A stretch of DNA of 64,000 bases from Sulfitobacter sp. M39 (GCF_021735935.1 NZ_WMDZ01000001.1:930001-994000), one strand, 5' to 3'; positions 56,084 to 64,000 are shown, numbered from the stretch's first letter. The notes: generated by a model not told the origin, from the sequence alone. Numbers and translations are program-made.

Positions 56084-56110
56084 GTATTGGTCAGATGATC
56101 TAACCAATAC
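56084..56110. promoter_or_regulatory. Palindromic operator upstream of lldD
   Basis: A 27-bp dyad centred at 56097: GTATTGGT (56084-56091) and ACCAATAC (56103-56110), with an inner AGAT/ATCT pair. Only one pair (56092/56102) fails to match. TTGGT...ACCAA is the half-site type bound by GntR-family regulators of the PdhR/LldR group, though the usual spacing between halves is shorter. No regulator gene is in the window. Confidence 0.65.
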
Positions 56111-56164
56111 GGCCCGTTGAAATCAATTGCTTTACGCCACGACATCGGGTGGCGGGCAGGGCAC

Positions 56165-56956
56165 TTAGGCCCGATGCGCACCATCCGACAAGGTTTTGAC
56201 AAAGGTTAGCACGTCTTCGACAGGCAACCCGTCCGCAATTTTGGAGACAATGGCAGAGCCGACAACAACCCCATCAGCAACGCCTGCAATGGCTTCGGCT
56301 TTGTCTGGGGTGTTCACACCGAACCCGACAATCACGGGCAGGCCGCTGGCGTTCTGAATGCGCTCTACCTCGGGGGCGACATCGCCCGCATCCGCTTCGG
56401 CAGAGCCGGTGATGCCGGTGATCGACACGTAATACACAAAGCCCGAGGTGTTCTGCACAACGCGCGGCAGACGTTTGTCATCGGTCGTAGGGGTCGCAAG
56501 GCGGATAAAGTTCATACCGGCAGCTTGCGCGGGCAGGCAGAGTTCTGGGTCTTCTTCCGGTGGCAGGTCCACGACGATCAACCCGTCCACGCCGGCCTTC
56601 TTGGCCGCCTCAAGGAAGTTATCCACGCCTTTGGAATAGATCGGGTTGTAATAGCCCATCAGCACGATCGGCGTCGTGTCATCCTGTTCGCGGAACGCCG
56701 CAGCAAGCGCCAGCGTCTTGTCCAGCGTCATCCCGCCTTCAAGCGCGCGCTGTCCCGCCAACTGAATGGCAGAGCCATCGGCCATCGGATCGGTAAACGG
56801 CAGCCCCAGCTCGATAATATCGACACCCGCGCCAGGCAGGCCGCGCACCACCTCGAGCGACGTGTCAAAGTCGGGATCGCCTGCCATCACATAGGCGACA
56901 AAGGCTTTCTTGCCTTGGGATTTGAGGTCAGCGAATTTGGCGTCGATACGTGTCAT
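56165..56956 (-). CDS. trpA: Tryptophan synthase alpha subunit
   Basis: TIM-barrel enzyme releasing indole from indole-3-glycerol phosphate for TrpB. The 263-aa protein has [21 protein letters not shown] (catalytic Glu48-equivalent near its start), [12 protein letters not shown] (about 99-110), VDLPPEE (catalytic Asp about 128), YVSITGITG, and [10 protein letters not shown]. Length normal. It is transcribed alone on the minus strand and 6.3 kb from trpB, so the two subunits are encoded in separate units here. Confidence 0.96.
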   Translation of the reverse strand: MTRIDAKFADLKSQGKKAFVAYVMAGDPDFDTSLEVVRGLPGAGVDIIELGLPFTDPMADGSAIQLAGQRALEGGMTLDKTLALAAAFREQDDTTPIVLMGYYNPIYSKGVDNFLEAAKKAGVDGLIVVDLPPEEDPELCLPAQAAGMNFIRLATPTTDDKRLPRVVQNTSGFVYYVSITGITGSAEADAGDVAPEVERIQNASGLPVIVGFGVNTPDKAEAIAGVADGVVVGSAIVSKIADGLPVEDVLTFVKTLSDGAHRA

Positions 56957-57134
56957 GAGGGCGGCCTTTTTACGTTACCCTGCTGCAATGCCGAATATAT
57001 CACGGGAAATCAATCCAACTCCGCCGGTGGGCTTGGGCGATTTTCCGAAAAAACCGGTGCCGAGGGCACTGTATTTATGCAGGTGTGCATCACATACTCC
57101 TTTAAATCCCGCCGCCGGTGCCTACATTTACCGC

Positions 57135-57326
57135 ATGAATTATGTACTCGCCCTTCTGTTGCCGCCGCTTTCCATCCTGCTAACGGGACGGATCTTCACG
57201 GCGATTATCGTCTTCCTGATCTGGATTCCGGCCGTGATCTTTTCGGGCGGGTTGACCCATCCGATGTTCATCGTGCTTGCATGGATCCTGATTTACCAGA
57301 CGCACGAGGACCGACGCCTGCGCTAA
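57135..57326 (+). CDS. Small YqaE/Pmp3-like membrane protein
   Basis: A 63-aa protein with two hydrophobic segments (ILALLLPP region to LSILLTG, then IFTAIIVFLIWIPAVIF, followed by LTHPMFIVLAWILI). The LLPPLSILLTGR start and the second membrane segment with IP recall the Pmp3/YqaE (UPF0057) stress-related proteolipids, but the C-terminal helix differs and similarity is short. It lies between divergent trpA and ychF. No strong ribosome-binding site is visible. Confidence 0.55.
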   Translation: MNYVLALLLPPLSILLTGRIFTAIIVFLIWIPAVIFSGGLTHPMFIVLAWILIYQTHEDRRLR

Positions 57327-57385
57327 GACTTGCGCAAAGGCGGCCAAAACCCTAGGACAACGCCAACTTATAAAGGATGCTTGTC

Positions 57386-58483
57386 ATGGGCTTTAAGATG
57401 GGAATCGTGGGTCTGCCGAATGTCGGCAAGTCGACCCTCTTCAACGCGCTGACCAAAACAGCGGCAGCGCAGGCGGCCAATTTTCCGTTCTGCACAATCG
57501 AACCGAACGTCGGCGAAGTCGCGGTGCCGGATTCGCGGCTGGATAAGCTTGCCGCGATTGCGGGCTCCAAGCAGATCATCCCGACGCGGATGACCTTTGT
57601 GGATATCGCGGGCCTGGTCAAAGGCGCGTCCAAAGGTGAAGGTCTGGGCAACCAGTTCCTTGCCAATATCCGCGAGACCGACGCCATCGCGCATGTGCTG
57701 CGCTGCTTTGAGGATGGCGATGTGACCCACGTCGAAGGGCGCGTGGACCCCGTGGCCGACGCCGAGACCATCGATACAGAACTGATGCTTGCCGATCTGG
57801 AAAGCATCGAAAAACGCCGTGCCGGTCTGGTCCGCAAGATCAAGGGCAATGACAAGGACGCAGCCCAGCAAGACCGCCTGCTGGCCGCCGCGCAAGAAGC
57901 CATCGAAAACGGCAAACCTGCGCGCACCGTCGAGGTTGACGCGGATGACGCCAAGGCTTGGCGCATGCTGCAATTGCTGACAACCAAGCCCGTGCTTTAT
58001 GTTTGCAACGTCGGCGAATCCGAAGCGGCCGAGGGCAATGCCCTTTCTGCAAAAGTCGCTGAAATGGCCGCGGCGCAGGGCAATAGCCACGTCGTGATCT
58101 CTGCCCAGATCGAAGAGGAAATCAGCCAGCTGGAGCCTGAAGAGGCCAGCATGTTCCTGGACGAGATGGGGCTAGAGGAAGCCGGGCTCGACCGGTTGAT
58201 CCGCGCGGGCTACGAGCTGCTGCACCTTGAGACATACTTCACCGTCGGCCCGAAAGAGGCCCGCGCCTGGACGATCAAGGCCGGCACCTCTGCGCCAAAA
58301 GCCGCAGGCGTGATCCACGGTGATTTTGAAAAAGGCTTCATCCGCGCCGAAACCATCGCCTATGACGATTTCGTGGCCTTGGGCGGTGAAGGCCCCGCCA
58401 AGGAAGCCGGCAAGATGCGCGCCGAGGGCAAAAGCTACACCGTCAAAGACGGCGACGTGCTGCACTTCCTGTTCAACACCTGA
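57386..58483 (+). CDS. ychF: Redox-regulated ATPase YchF (Obg-like)
   Basis: TRAFAC-class P-loop ATPase that binds ribosomes and responds to oxidative stress. The 365-aa protein has GLPNVGKST (P-loop, about 8-16), the switch region FVDIAGLVKGASKGEGLGN, a YVCNVGESE in place of NKxD (which explains ATP preference), and a C-terminal TGS domain (LETYFTVGPKEARAWTI). The ATG of MGFKMGIVG is chosen because AAAGG lies nine bases upstream and directly abuts the other candidate. Confidence 0.95.
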   Translation: MGFKMGIVGLPNVGKSTLFNALTKTAAAQAANFPFCTIEPNVGEVAVPDSRLDKLAAIAGSKQIIPTRMTFVDIAGLVKGASKGEGLGNQFLANIRETDAIAHVLRCFEDGDVTHVEGRVDPVADAETIDTELMLADLESIEKRRAGLVRKIKGNDKDAAQQDRLLAAAQEAIENGKPARTVEVDADDAKAWRMLQLLTTKPVLYVCNVGESEAAEGNALSAKVAEMAAAQGNSHVVISAQIEEEISQLEPEEASMFLDEMGLEEAGLDRLIRAGYELLHLETYFTVGPKEARAWTIKAGTSAPKAAGVIHGDFEKGFIRAETIAYDDFVALGGEGPAKEAGKMRAEGKSYTVKDGDVLHFLFNT

Positions 58484-58492
58484 TCTTATTCG

Positions 58493-58520
58493 ACGGGTCC
58501 GACACCTATCGGGCCCGTTT
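58493..58520 (+). terminator. Terminator of ychF
   Basis: A 9-bp stem with one G:T pair (58493-58501 with 58510-58518), an eight-base loop and a short T tract, ten bases after the ychF stop. Confidence 0.65.
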
Positions 58521-58676
58521 ATCCTCTGGCGTTCAGCCCCGAACCGGTCTTGCGATCAATCGACATGAAAAGGCGGGGACGTCTGCGACCAAGCAGGATC
58601 GTGGCGTAAACGGCTAGGGGCGTGCGCGCGGCGTTCACCGCATTCAGAATGCTTTATATTGTAGGGGAACAGTCAA

Positions 58677-58982
58677 ATGTCAGACCAGAAATCCAATGGC
58701 CGGATCATTCGTCACGTTGTATTTTTCAGCGCCAAAGACGCGCAGGATATTGATCAAATCGTCGACGGCCTTTCCATGTTATCCGCTATCCCGTCCGTCA
58801 AGCATTTCGAGGTATCGCGAAACCGCAATGAAGACCGTTTTGCCAACGACGTAGATGTTATTGTTTATGCGGAATTCGAAGACGAAGCCGCATTAAAGGC
58901 GTATCGCGCCCATCAGATCTATCAAGATTGCATCGATCTTGTGCGGCCCCTGCGCGACATGCGTATCGCGGCCGATTTCTAG
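58677..58982 (+). CDS. Dabb-domain (stress responsive A/B barrel) protein
   Basis: A 101-aa protein fitting the Dabb ferredoxin-like dimeric barrel. The first strand is IIRHVVFFSAKDAQDIDQIVDGL (about 9-31), followed by FEVSRNRNE and the late DVDVIVYAEFEDEAALKAYRAHQIYQDC, which is the family's ADFAS...L..Y..HP pattern. Such proteins occur as stress proteins and as cyclases. The stop directly abuts the pabB start, so the two are co-transcribed, and a role near folate or chorismate metabolism is possible but unproven. Confidence 0.85.
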   Translation: MSDQKSNGRIIRHVVFFSAKDAQDIDQIVDGLSMLSAIPSVKHFEVSRNRNEDRFANDVDVIVYAEFEDEAALKAYRAHQIYQDCIDLVRPLRDMRIAADF

Positions 58983-60113
58983 ATGACAGTGAACCCGCAA
59001 GCGCGGTCGATCCTCTTTGACCGAGGGCCGCTTGGGGAAGGCTCCTTATTCCATCAACCAGAGCAAATCATTGAGGCCTGGCATCCTGACGAGGTCAGCG
59101 ATGCCCTGCGTAGAATCGAAGCCTGTCATCAGCGTGGGAAATGGCTGGCAGGTACTGCATCATATGAGCTGGGGTATGCGTTGGTCTCCAAGCTACGTGC
59201 CAAGCTACCGATGGACCGCAAGGAACCGTTGCTTCGGTTCGGGGTCTTTGACCACGTCCATGTGCCGCCTGCTCCCGCGTTTAAAGGCGATTTCCACCTA
59301 GCGGCCTTCAAGCCGGAGTGGGATTTTCCGACTTACAAGCAAGCCTTTGATATCATAAGAGGCTATTTACAAAGCGGCGATATATATCAAGCCAATCTGA
59401 CGTTTCCAATGACGGCAGCATATGACGGCTGTCTTATGCGCCTTTACGAGCGGTTAAAGCAAAAGCAGCCCGTTCCTTTCGGTGCTTTCGTGGATCTTGG
59501 CGGTGCAAAGCTATTGTGCCGATCGCCTGAACTGTTCTTTTCTCTATCGGTCGACGGGCAGCTGCGCACCCGGCCCATGAAGGGGACAATCAACCGCGGT
59601 GCGAATGCGGCAGAAGATGAGGCGCTCAAGGCCTGGTTAAGCCATTCCGAGAAGAACCAGGCCGAGAACCTGATGATCACCGACCTTCTTAGGAATGACT
59701 TCGCGCGTATATCGCAGGTTGGCAGCGTTCGGGTGCCAGCGCTATTCGAAATCGAAAGCTACGCAACCGTGCATCAGATGATCTCGGAGGTAACTGCCAC
59801 CATCAAGCCCGACACCACACTGACTGATATCCTGACTGCGGTCTTCCCGTGTGGTTCGATTACAGGTGCGCCGAAAATCCGAGCGATGGAGATACTCTCC
59901 GACCTGGAGGCGTCGGCCAGAGGTGCCTATTGCGGTACAATCGGATGGATTGCTCCTGACGGTTCCATGGAATTCAATGTCGCGATCCGCACCTTGATCA
60001 GTGATTCTGAAGGACAGGCAAAGCTGAACGTCGGTGGCGGCGTGGTCTATGACAGCACGGCCCAAAGCGAGTATAACGAGGCTTTGTTGAAAGCGCAGTT
60101 CGCGCACATCTAA
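58983..60113 (+). CDS. pabB: Aminodeoxychorismate synthase component I
   Basis: Converts chorismate and ammonia to 4-amino-4-deoxychorismate in folate synthesis. The 376-aa chorismate-binding domain protein has SGDIYQANLT (about 137-146), the RPMKGTINRGANAAED block (PIKGT equivalent, about 198), ENLMITDLLRND (about 229-240) and CGSITGAPKIRAMEIL (about 292-307). The motif Lys in PMKGT is present, as in PabB and not TrpE. No pabC follows; the gene is the last before tRNA-Ser. AT content is a little higher than upstream. Confidence 0.9.
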   Translation: MTVNPQARSILFDRGPLGEGSLFHQPEQIIEAWHPDEVSDALRRIEACHQRGKWLAGTASYELGYALVSKLRAKLPMDRKEPLLRFGVFDHVHVPPAPAFKGDFHLAAFKPEWDFPTYKQAFDIIRGYLQSGDIYQANLTFPMTAAYDGCLMRLYERLKQKQPVPFGAFVDLGGAKLLCRSPELFFSLSVDGQLRTRPMKGTINRGANAAEDEALKAWLSHSEKNQAENLMITDLLRNDFARISQVGSVRVPALFEIESYATVHQMISEVTATIKPDTTLTDILTAVFPCGSITGAPKIRAMEILSDLEASARGAYCGTIGWIAPDGSMEFNVAIRTLISDSEGQAKLNVGGGVVYDSTAQSEYNEALLKAQFAHI

Positions 60114-60426
60114 ACGTCGATCCCCCGCGCGCCTGCGCAGACGATTTTGGCTGGGTTTGTCTTCAATAGCCGCCATAGCGATGTGCGCAGAGTGAAGTCG
60201 AACGGTCGGGGCACATATACCGACAACGCTAAATCCCCCGGTCTCAGTACCATCGCTCCCTCCGGCGCTCTTTTTCAGGCAAATAGACCCAAGACCCATC
60301 GCTAATTTCCGCCGCCGAGCCATACCTTTCAAAGGATGTTCACGCAGTTTCCAGAAATTTCGAATTTGCCGCTTTTTCGGAATTTTGACCTTGTTTCCTA
60401 AGCTATCCCTCTCTAAACGGGTCGAC
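60114..60426. other. Gap between pabB and tRNA-Ser without a visible gene
   Basis: These 313 bases show no reading frame with coding character and no recognisable pabC remnant. The stretch just upstream of the tRNA (about 60340-60426) is AT-richer and probably carries the tRNA promoter. Confidence 0.5.
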
Positions 60427-60516
60427 GGAGACGTGGCCGAGTGGTCGAAGGCGCTCCCCTGCTAAGGGAGTAGGCCCGGAAGGGTCTCGAGGGTTCGAAT
60501 CCCTTCGTCTCCGCCA
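60427..60516 (+). tRNA. tRNA-Ser (anticodon GCT)
   Basis: A 90-base class II tRNA. The acceptor stem GGAGACG (60427-60433) pairs with CGTCTCC (60506-60512), with a G discriminator and encoded CCA (60514-60516). The anticodon arm CTCCC-CTGCTAA-GGGAG gives anticodon GCT, reading AGC/AGU. A long variable arm and a T-arm with GGTTCGAATCC are present. Accessory genes follow directly, making it a plausible integration site. Confidence 0.97.
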
Positions 60517-60734
60517 CCCAACCTTTTGAAATAGCGCCTCATTTTTAGGGGCAGAGGTTAAGCGGGTTTGCTGGTGCCTTTGGGGTAAAAACAGCGATTG
60601 ACCAATTGTTGCCCAGAATCGCGGAAGTACTGAGAATTGCTTTGAAGTGGCCGGCGCGCTAACAATGAGCAAAAAGCCTGCCAGCGCGTTTTTTGTGAAT
60701 GGTGGCGACCACGGTTCAGAGGTGAGCAGTTCTT

Positions 60735-61655
60735 ATGACGAAAGCCCGTTTTGAAATAGCCTTTGAGGGCGATCCATTTGACGATGGCGAGATCGATGTC
60801 CGTGATCTTGCTCCTACTCTCCTCGCATTCGGGAATGTCGTGCAGGCGGCGAATAAAGCACTCAACGGCGATCGCGCTGATGCTCGTCTCAAAGTCGCAG
60901 CAACCGATCAGGGGTCCTTTGTGGCCGCACTTACGATGGATGTTGGCTGGTTAACTGACATGTTGGACGCGGTGAATGCTCACCCTCAGCGCGTTGTCGC
61001 TGCTGACAAATTAATGGACCTGTTGATCAAGGCTGGGGGCATTGTGAGCGGCGGAGCGGTCGGCCTCTTTACCGCAATCAAAGTTTTGAGAGGCAAACGG
61101 CCGGAAAAGGTTGAGCCACTTGGTGATGGGACCACCCAAATAACTATCAACCACACAACGTTTGTTGTAGATGATCGCACAGTTGCTCTGTTGCAGGACC
61201 TACCCACGCGAGAAGCCGTTGAGGACCTCGGCGCGAAGGCGGCGCGTGTCGATGGCCTCGATAGTCTACGGATTGGTGTCGACAGTGGAGGTTTCGATGC
61301 GGTTCGTCTTTCTCGCAGTGATCTTCAGGCTCTCAAGGTGCCGCCAGAGCCGGATGAACCGGATACTGAGGTCACCCACCGAGATGCATGGTTAAAGATT
61401 GTTTCGGTTCATTTCCGTGACGGGTACAAATGGCGTTTTTCGGATGGTGGCGAGCGAGCGTTTACAGCTGAAATGGAAGACGCAGACTTTCAGAATAAAG
61501 TACAGGAAGGGCTCGTGACCCTAAATGCCAACGACGCAATTCGCTGCCGTCTGCGGGAGGAGCAGTCGCTATCTGCGTCCAGCCTGCTCAAGATTGTTTA
61601 TGTCGAAGAAGTCTTAGAGTACCGGCCTGGGGCGCGACAGATGAGCTTGCTCTGA
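60735..61655 (+). CDS. Unknown accessory protein downstream of tRNA-Ser
   Basis: A 306-aa protein of unknown function. The N-terminal part (RFEIAFEGDPFDDGEIDVRDLAPTLLAFGNVVQAANKAL, then KVAATDQGSFVAALTMDV) looks like a beta-rich domain. A glycine-rich hydrophobic stretch near residues 95-113 (AGGIVSGGAVGLFTAIKVL) may be a membrane-inserting or buried helix. The C-terminal third is beta-rich and charged. GAGGTGAG precedes the ATG. I recall similar proteins in mobile regions but no assigned role. It is followed by a protease gene 160 bases later on the same strand. Confidence 0.72.
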   Translation: MTKARFEIAFEGDPFDDGEIDVRDLAPTLLAFGNVVQAANKALNGDRADARLKVAATDQGSFVAALTMDVGWLTDMLDAVNAHPQRVVAADKLMDLLIKAGGIVSGGAVGLFTAIKVLRGKRPEKVEPLGDGTTQITINHTTFVVDDRTVALLQDLPTREAVEDLGAKAARVDGLDSLRIGVDSGGFDAVRLSRSDLQALKVPPEPDEPDTEVTHRDAWLKIVSVHFRDGYKWRFSDGGERAFTAEMEDADFQNKVQEGLVTLNANDAIRCRLREEQSLSASSLLKIVYVEEVLEYRPGARQMSLL

Positions 61656-61815
61656 AGCGAGTTTGGCCGCAATCTTCGCGAGCTTAGGCTCGCTGAGCTT
61701 CCTGTACCAAGTTAATTATTCTTGGTTGTATTGGTCCTGGAAATTGCTCAAAAATTCGGCAAAAAATATTGATTACACGAGTGTTCCAGCTCAGTTTGAT
61801 AGGAAAGTAAGGCTG

Positions 61816-62598
61816 ATGACTAAATTCGTGCATGAGGGATCTTTGGCGGCGTTTAAGATTTTCTTGTGTTGTGATGAAGTCGAATTGTCACAGGGCACTG
61901 GCTTTTTGTATGGACATGCTGAGAAGACTTACTTGGTCACTAACAGGCACAACATTTCAGGGCGAAACACACTTACTGGCCAATATCTGGATAGAGATAA
62001 GCTACAGCCGAACTGGCTGAGCACAGACGTCAGGGTTTCTGGGTCAGGGGGAATCAGATCGGTAGCCGTGGGATTCGGTTGGGGGTTTAGTGGGACAAAG
62101 GCTTGGCTTGAGCATCCAGCGGGCCCTAACGTGGACGTCGTCGCTTGCGATGTTTCTGAATTCTTCAACGAACAGTCCGGTTCTCCAGTTAGGATCAATG
62201 AAATCAGTTCTGAATCATACCTAGTCGAAGTGGCCGATGAGGTTTTCCTTCTAGGCTATCCGTTGGGTTTGCATCTCGACGATTTCCCAATTTGGAAACG
62301 GGGGACCATCGCTTCGGAGCCAGCCCTCGATTATGAGGGTAGACCGATGATGGTAGTCGATACTGCAAGTAACAAGGGAATGTCTGGATCTCCGGTGATC
62401 TTGCGAAAAAGTGACGGTAGGATGGCTGACGGAAGTCAGGTTTTTGGTGGGCCCGTCGGGTTTCAATTTCTCGGAGTTTATTCGGGTCGTGTTGCTCCAA
62501 AGCGTGATTTGGATGCTCAATTGGGAATGGTTTGGCGAGCTCAGGTAATTGGGGAAATCATTGCGGCAAACACGCAATATGAGCCGCCAATGCGTTAG
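61816..62598 (+). CDS. Cytoplasmic trypsin-like serine protease
   Basis: A 260-aa protein with a chymotrypsin-fold triad: His45 in VTNRHN, Asp107 in NVDVVACDV and Ser190 in GMSGSPV. Also present are GTGFLYG (about 27-33) and the pre-Ser segment FLLGYPLG. There is no signal peptide, so it probably acts inside the cell, unlike secreted trypsins. AGGAAAG lies eight bases before the ATG of MTKFVHEGSLAAF; the 51 codons upstream start at TTG and are not family-like. It is noticeably AT-rich. Neighbours are an unknown protein and an AbiGi-like protein, suggesting a defence or mobile-element context. Function is inferred. Confidence 0.85.
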   Translation: MTKFVHEGSLAAFKIFLCCDEVELSQGTGFLYGHAEKTYLVTNRHNISGRNTLTGQYLDRDKLQPNWLSTDVRVSGSGGIRSVAVGFGWGFSGTKAWLEHPAGPNVDVVACDVSEFFNEQSGSPVRINEISSESYLVEVADEVFLLGYPLGLHLDDFPIWKRGTIASEPALDYEGRPMMVVDTASNKGMSGSPVILRKSDGRMADGSQVFGGPVGFQFLGVYSGRVAPKRDLDAQLGMVWRAQVIGEIIAANTQYEPPMR

Positions 62599-62990
62599 CC
62601 TGGTGCCAATAGCAAAGGACTAGCTAGATTGGTGAAAATGTTCGGTCATCATTCACAATTCTTAGCTTATTGCGTCCGCCGTCAGGCGTTGCCGACCGGA
62701 AGCCCCAGCCGTGATCCAGCAGTCGCTCGGACAGATCATGGCTTGCCAGTTTGCGGTACCGGTTGACCATATCGGCTTTCGACCAAACGCGCATGGTCCA
62801 TGAGGCTGCCAAATTTGTATGTTTGAGCGTAGGATCACGTCTCTCAGGCGGGACGCAGCAATCCGTCGGGGTACTGCATGGGTTTCGCGACACACTTGCC
62901 TTCGCGCGCTCTGGTGTGCTGATCTGCCAATCGACAGTTACAGGGCATAAGAAGCCTATCCCGCTACCGGTCGCACAGGAGAATTAGACT
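62599..62990. other. Gap between protease and AbiGi-like gene
   Basis: About 390 bases without a convincing gene. A minus-strand frame (62624-62893) encodes an 89-aa sequence with no recognised motif, and a plus-strand frame (62751-62987) overlaps it. Either could be a degraded remnant. A ribosome-binding AGGAG at 62977-62981 belongs to the next gene. Confidence 0.4.
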
Positions 62991-63728
62991 TTGGCGCTTC
63001 TACACATGACGGACCGACTCGAAAACCTTCAGTCGATATGTGAGTATGGGTTGCTGTTTACTTATAACCCGCTCGAAGCTGCCGACACCCTGTTCGGCTC
63101 GAAGGAGCAAGCGGTAGCGTCGTTCGCACCAGGCGGCATGATCTGCCTGACTGAGCTGCCATACTGCGACGCACGTGATCTATTTGGGTCCAGATATGGT
63201 GTAGCGGTGACACAAGAGTGGGCGAAGCAGATAGGCGCGAGACCTGTAGTATACATTGACTCCGAAACGGATGCTGAGTTCACGGAACTTCGGGATCAAA
63301 TATTTGCGGAAATAAAATCTGGCCTCCCTGCAGAAATCACAGAGCACGATGACCTTACACGATGGCTGATGGAGCTGGCCGTGACTAAACCAGCATTCGC
63401 CAAGTCGATGGGCGTTCCTGATCAATATGCGACCCTTAGAAGGCAGGCACTTTGGTTTCAGCGCGCAGGCTACAGGGAGGAAAGGGAGTGGCGCATTCGG
63501 AGCGGCGACCCATTCATCAACATTGAAGACACCAACTTAGATAAGACTGAGCAGCTAGACATGTTGCTGAATATGGTTAAAAACATCAAGGGCCTGCAGG
63601 CAAATCTAGCGCGTGTCATTCCTCCAAATGCAGTTGATTGCTTCTACGTCCCGAAAGGCCGCCGCATCGCGTTCGCTGAGTTCATTCAGGGTACCCAATA
63701 TCACGATTCCGAGATTGCCTGCGAATAA
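62991..63728 (+). CDS. AbiGi-like / DUF2971-like accessory protein
   Basis: A 245-aa protein whose motif order fits the AbiGi abortive-infection family: LLHMTDRLENLQSICEYGLL at the start, MICLTELPYCDARDLFGSRYGVAVTQEW (about 50-77), PVVYID, and EREWR (about 163-167). The family resembles DUF2971. I place the start at TTG 62991, since AGGAG lies nine bases upstream and the conserved His precedes the first ATG (63006). AbiGi usually pairs with AbiGii; no partner is visible. Assigned by eye, medium confidence. Confidence 0.62.
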   Translation: MALLHMTDRLENLQSICEYGLLFTYNPLEAADTLFGSKEQAVASFAPGGMICLTELPYCDARDLFGSRYGVAVTQEWAKQIGARPVVYIDSETDAEFTELRDQIFAEIKSGLPAEITEHDDLTRWLMELAVTKPAFAKSMGVPDQYATLRRQALWFQRAGYREEREWRIRSGDPFINIEDTNLDKTEQLDMLLNMVKNIKGLQANLARVIPPNAVDCFYVPKGRRIAFAEFIQGTQYHDSEIACE

Positions 63729-64000
63729 ACGGCAGTAAGTCACCGCGCTGTTGGCCAGCGTGCTTTGTCTGCAGGACAGCCAGCCTGGAGATCGTTCAGC
63801 AAACGCCAGGCATGCATAACGAATTAAGCAATACGGCCAAAGAACGAACGCAATGTAGATCGAACTGGCATTTGTCCGTCGTCAGCACAACCTAGTGGCC
63901 TAGTTTGTACCGCGGTAGCCGCTTTGCATATTCGGTCACGTTAATGGTCACTGACGATCTATGTGTTTAATTTTTATGTGGGAAAGTTCCAAGCCGCGCT
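63729..64000. other. Window end without a visible gene
   Basis: The last 272 bases show no reading frame with coding character and no recognisable RNA or repeat. Composition stays relatively AT-rich at the very end. Confidence 0.4.

Noticed and set aside
60403..60672. Minus-strand 89-codon frame covering tRNA-Ser
   Set aside because: Contains RRRRDSNPRDPSGPTPLAGE, the well-known spurious translation of a serine tRNA gene. It is not a protein.
62624..62893. Minus-strand 89-codon frame in the accessory gap
   Set aside because: No recognisable domain or ribosome-binding site. It overlaps another weak frame on the opposite strand, so neither is supported as a gene.
60514..64000. Second attachment site matching the tRNA-Ser 3' end
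   Set aside because: No repeat of the T-arm/acceptor sequence was found downstream to the window end. It may lie outside.

Overview
The window reads as a chromosomal segment of a marine-type Rhodobacteraceae (Roseobacter-group alphaproteobacterium). The evidence is the high GC content, the fused sucC-sucD-sucA-odhB-lpdA and mdh-sdhCDAB neighbourhood, four genes of the ethylmalonyl-CoA pathway (ccr, ecm, mesaconyl-CoA hydratase, malyl-CoA thioesterase), an H-NS/HvrA-type protein, and many family-typical hypotheticals (TIGR02186 beside TauE/SafE, DUF1737, DUF2237, NnrU). The gene order resembles what I remember of the Rhodobacter sphaeroides TCA locus. No species call is possible by eye.

Layout. 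1-2318: ftsE, ftsX and plsC on the + strand. 2431-12724: one long minus-strand operon, sucC - two unknown genes - sucD - sucA - odhB - two MAPEG genes - lpdA, ending in a clear terminator. 13006-15685: minus-strand mcl2 - nnrU - DUF1737 - mch, ethylmalonyl-CoA pathway steps. 16149-24589 (+): a secreted PRC-barrel protein, mdh, then sdhC-sdhD-sdhA-(lipoprotein)-(FkbM methyltransferase)-sdhB, followed by a small CxxC protein and a DUF1989 protein. 24669-30826: deoD, an H-NS-like gene, ecm (-), an acyltransferase and ccr (+). 31005-39018: a RecD-like helicase, TIGR02186/TauE, and a BMP-type ABC uptake operon. 39179-58483: housekeeping genes (rimI, tsaB, nfu, usp, a branched-chain aminotransferase, M48 lipoprotein, IMPACT, hemolysin III, rimO, asmA, trpB, pth, rplY, lldD, trpA, ychF). 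58677-60113: a Dabb protein and pabB. 60427-60516: tRNA-Ser(GCT). Distal to the tRNA the sequence becomes visibly more AT-rich and holds three accessory genes: an unknown 306-aa protein, a cytoplasmic trypsin-like protease and an AbiGi-like protein. It looks like the edge of an integrated element.

How the genes work together. The central block encodes the TCA cycle from 2-oxoglutarate to oxaloacetate (OdhAB/Lpd, SucCD, SdhCDAB, Mdh) beside enzymes that assimilate acetyl-CoA without isocitrate lyase (Ccr, Ecm, Mch, Mcl2). The ethylmalonyl-CoA pathway delivers malate and succinyl-CoA into exactly these TCA steps. The most notable regulatory observation is a pair of perfect TGTGATCACA-type palindromes 21 bp apart (centre to centre), found upstream of sucC and again, with the same spacing, upstream of sdhC. 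This suggests one unidentified regulator controls both TCA operons.

The best candidate for something undescribed is the tRNA-distal island with its protease gene. Its function is inferred only from gene content, and no integrase or second attachment site is visible in the window.
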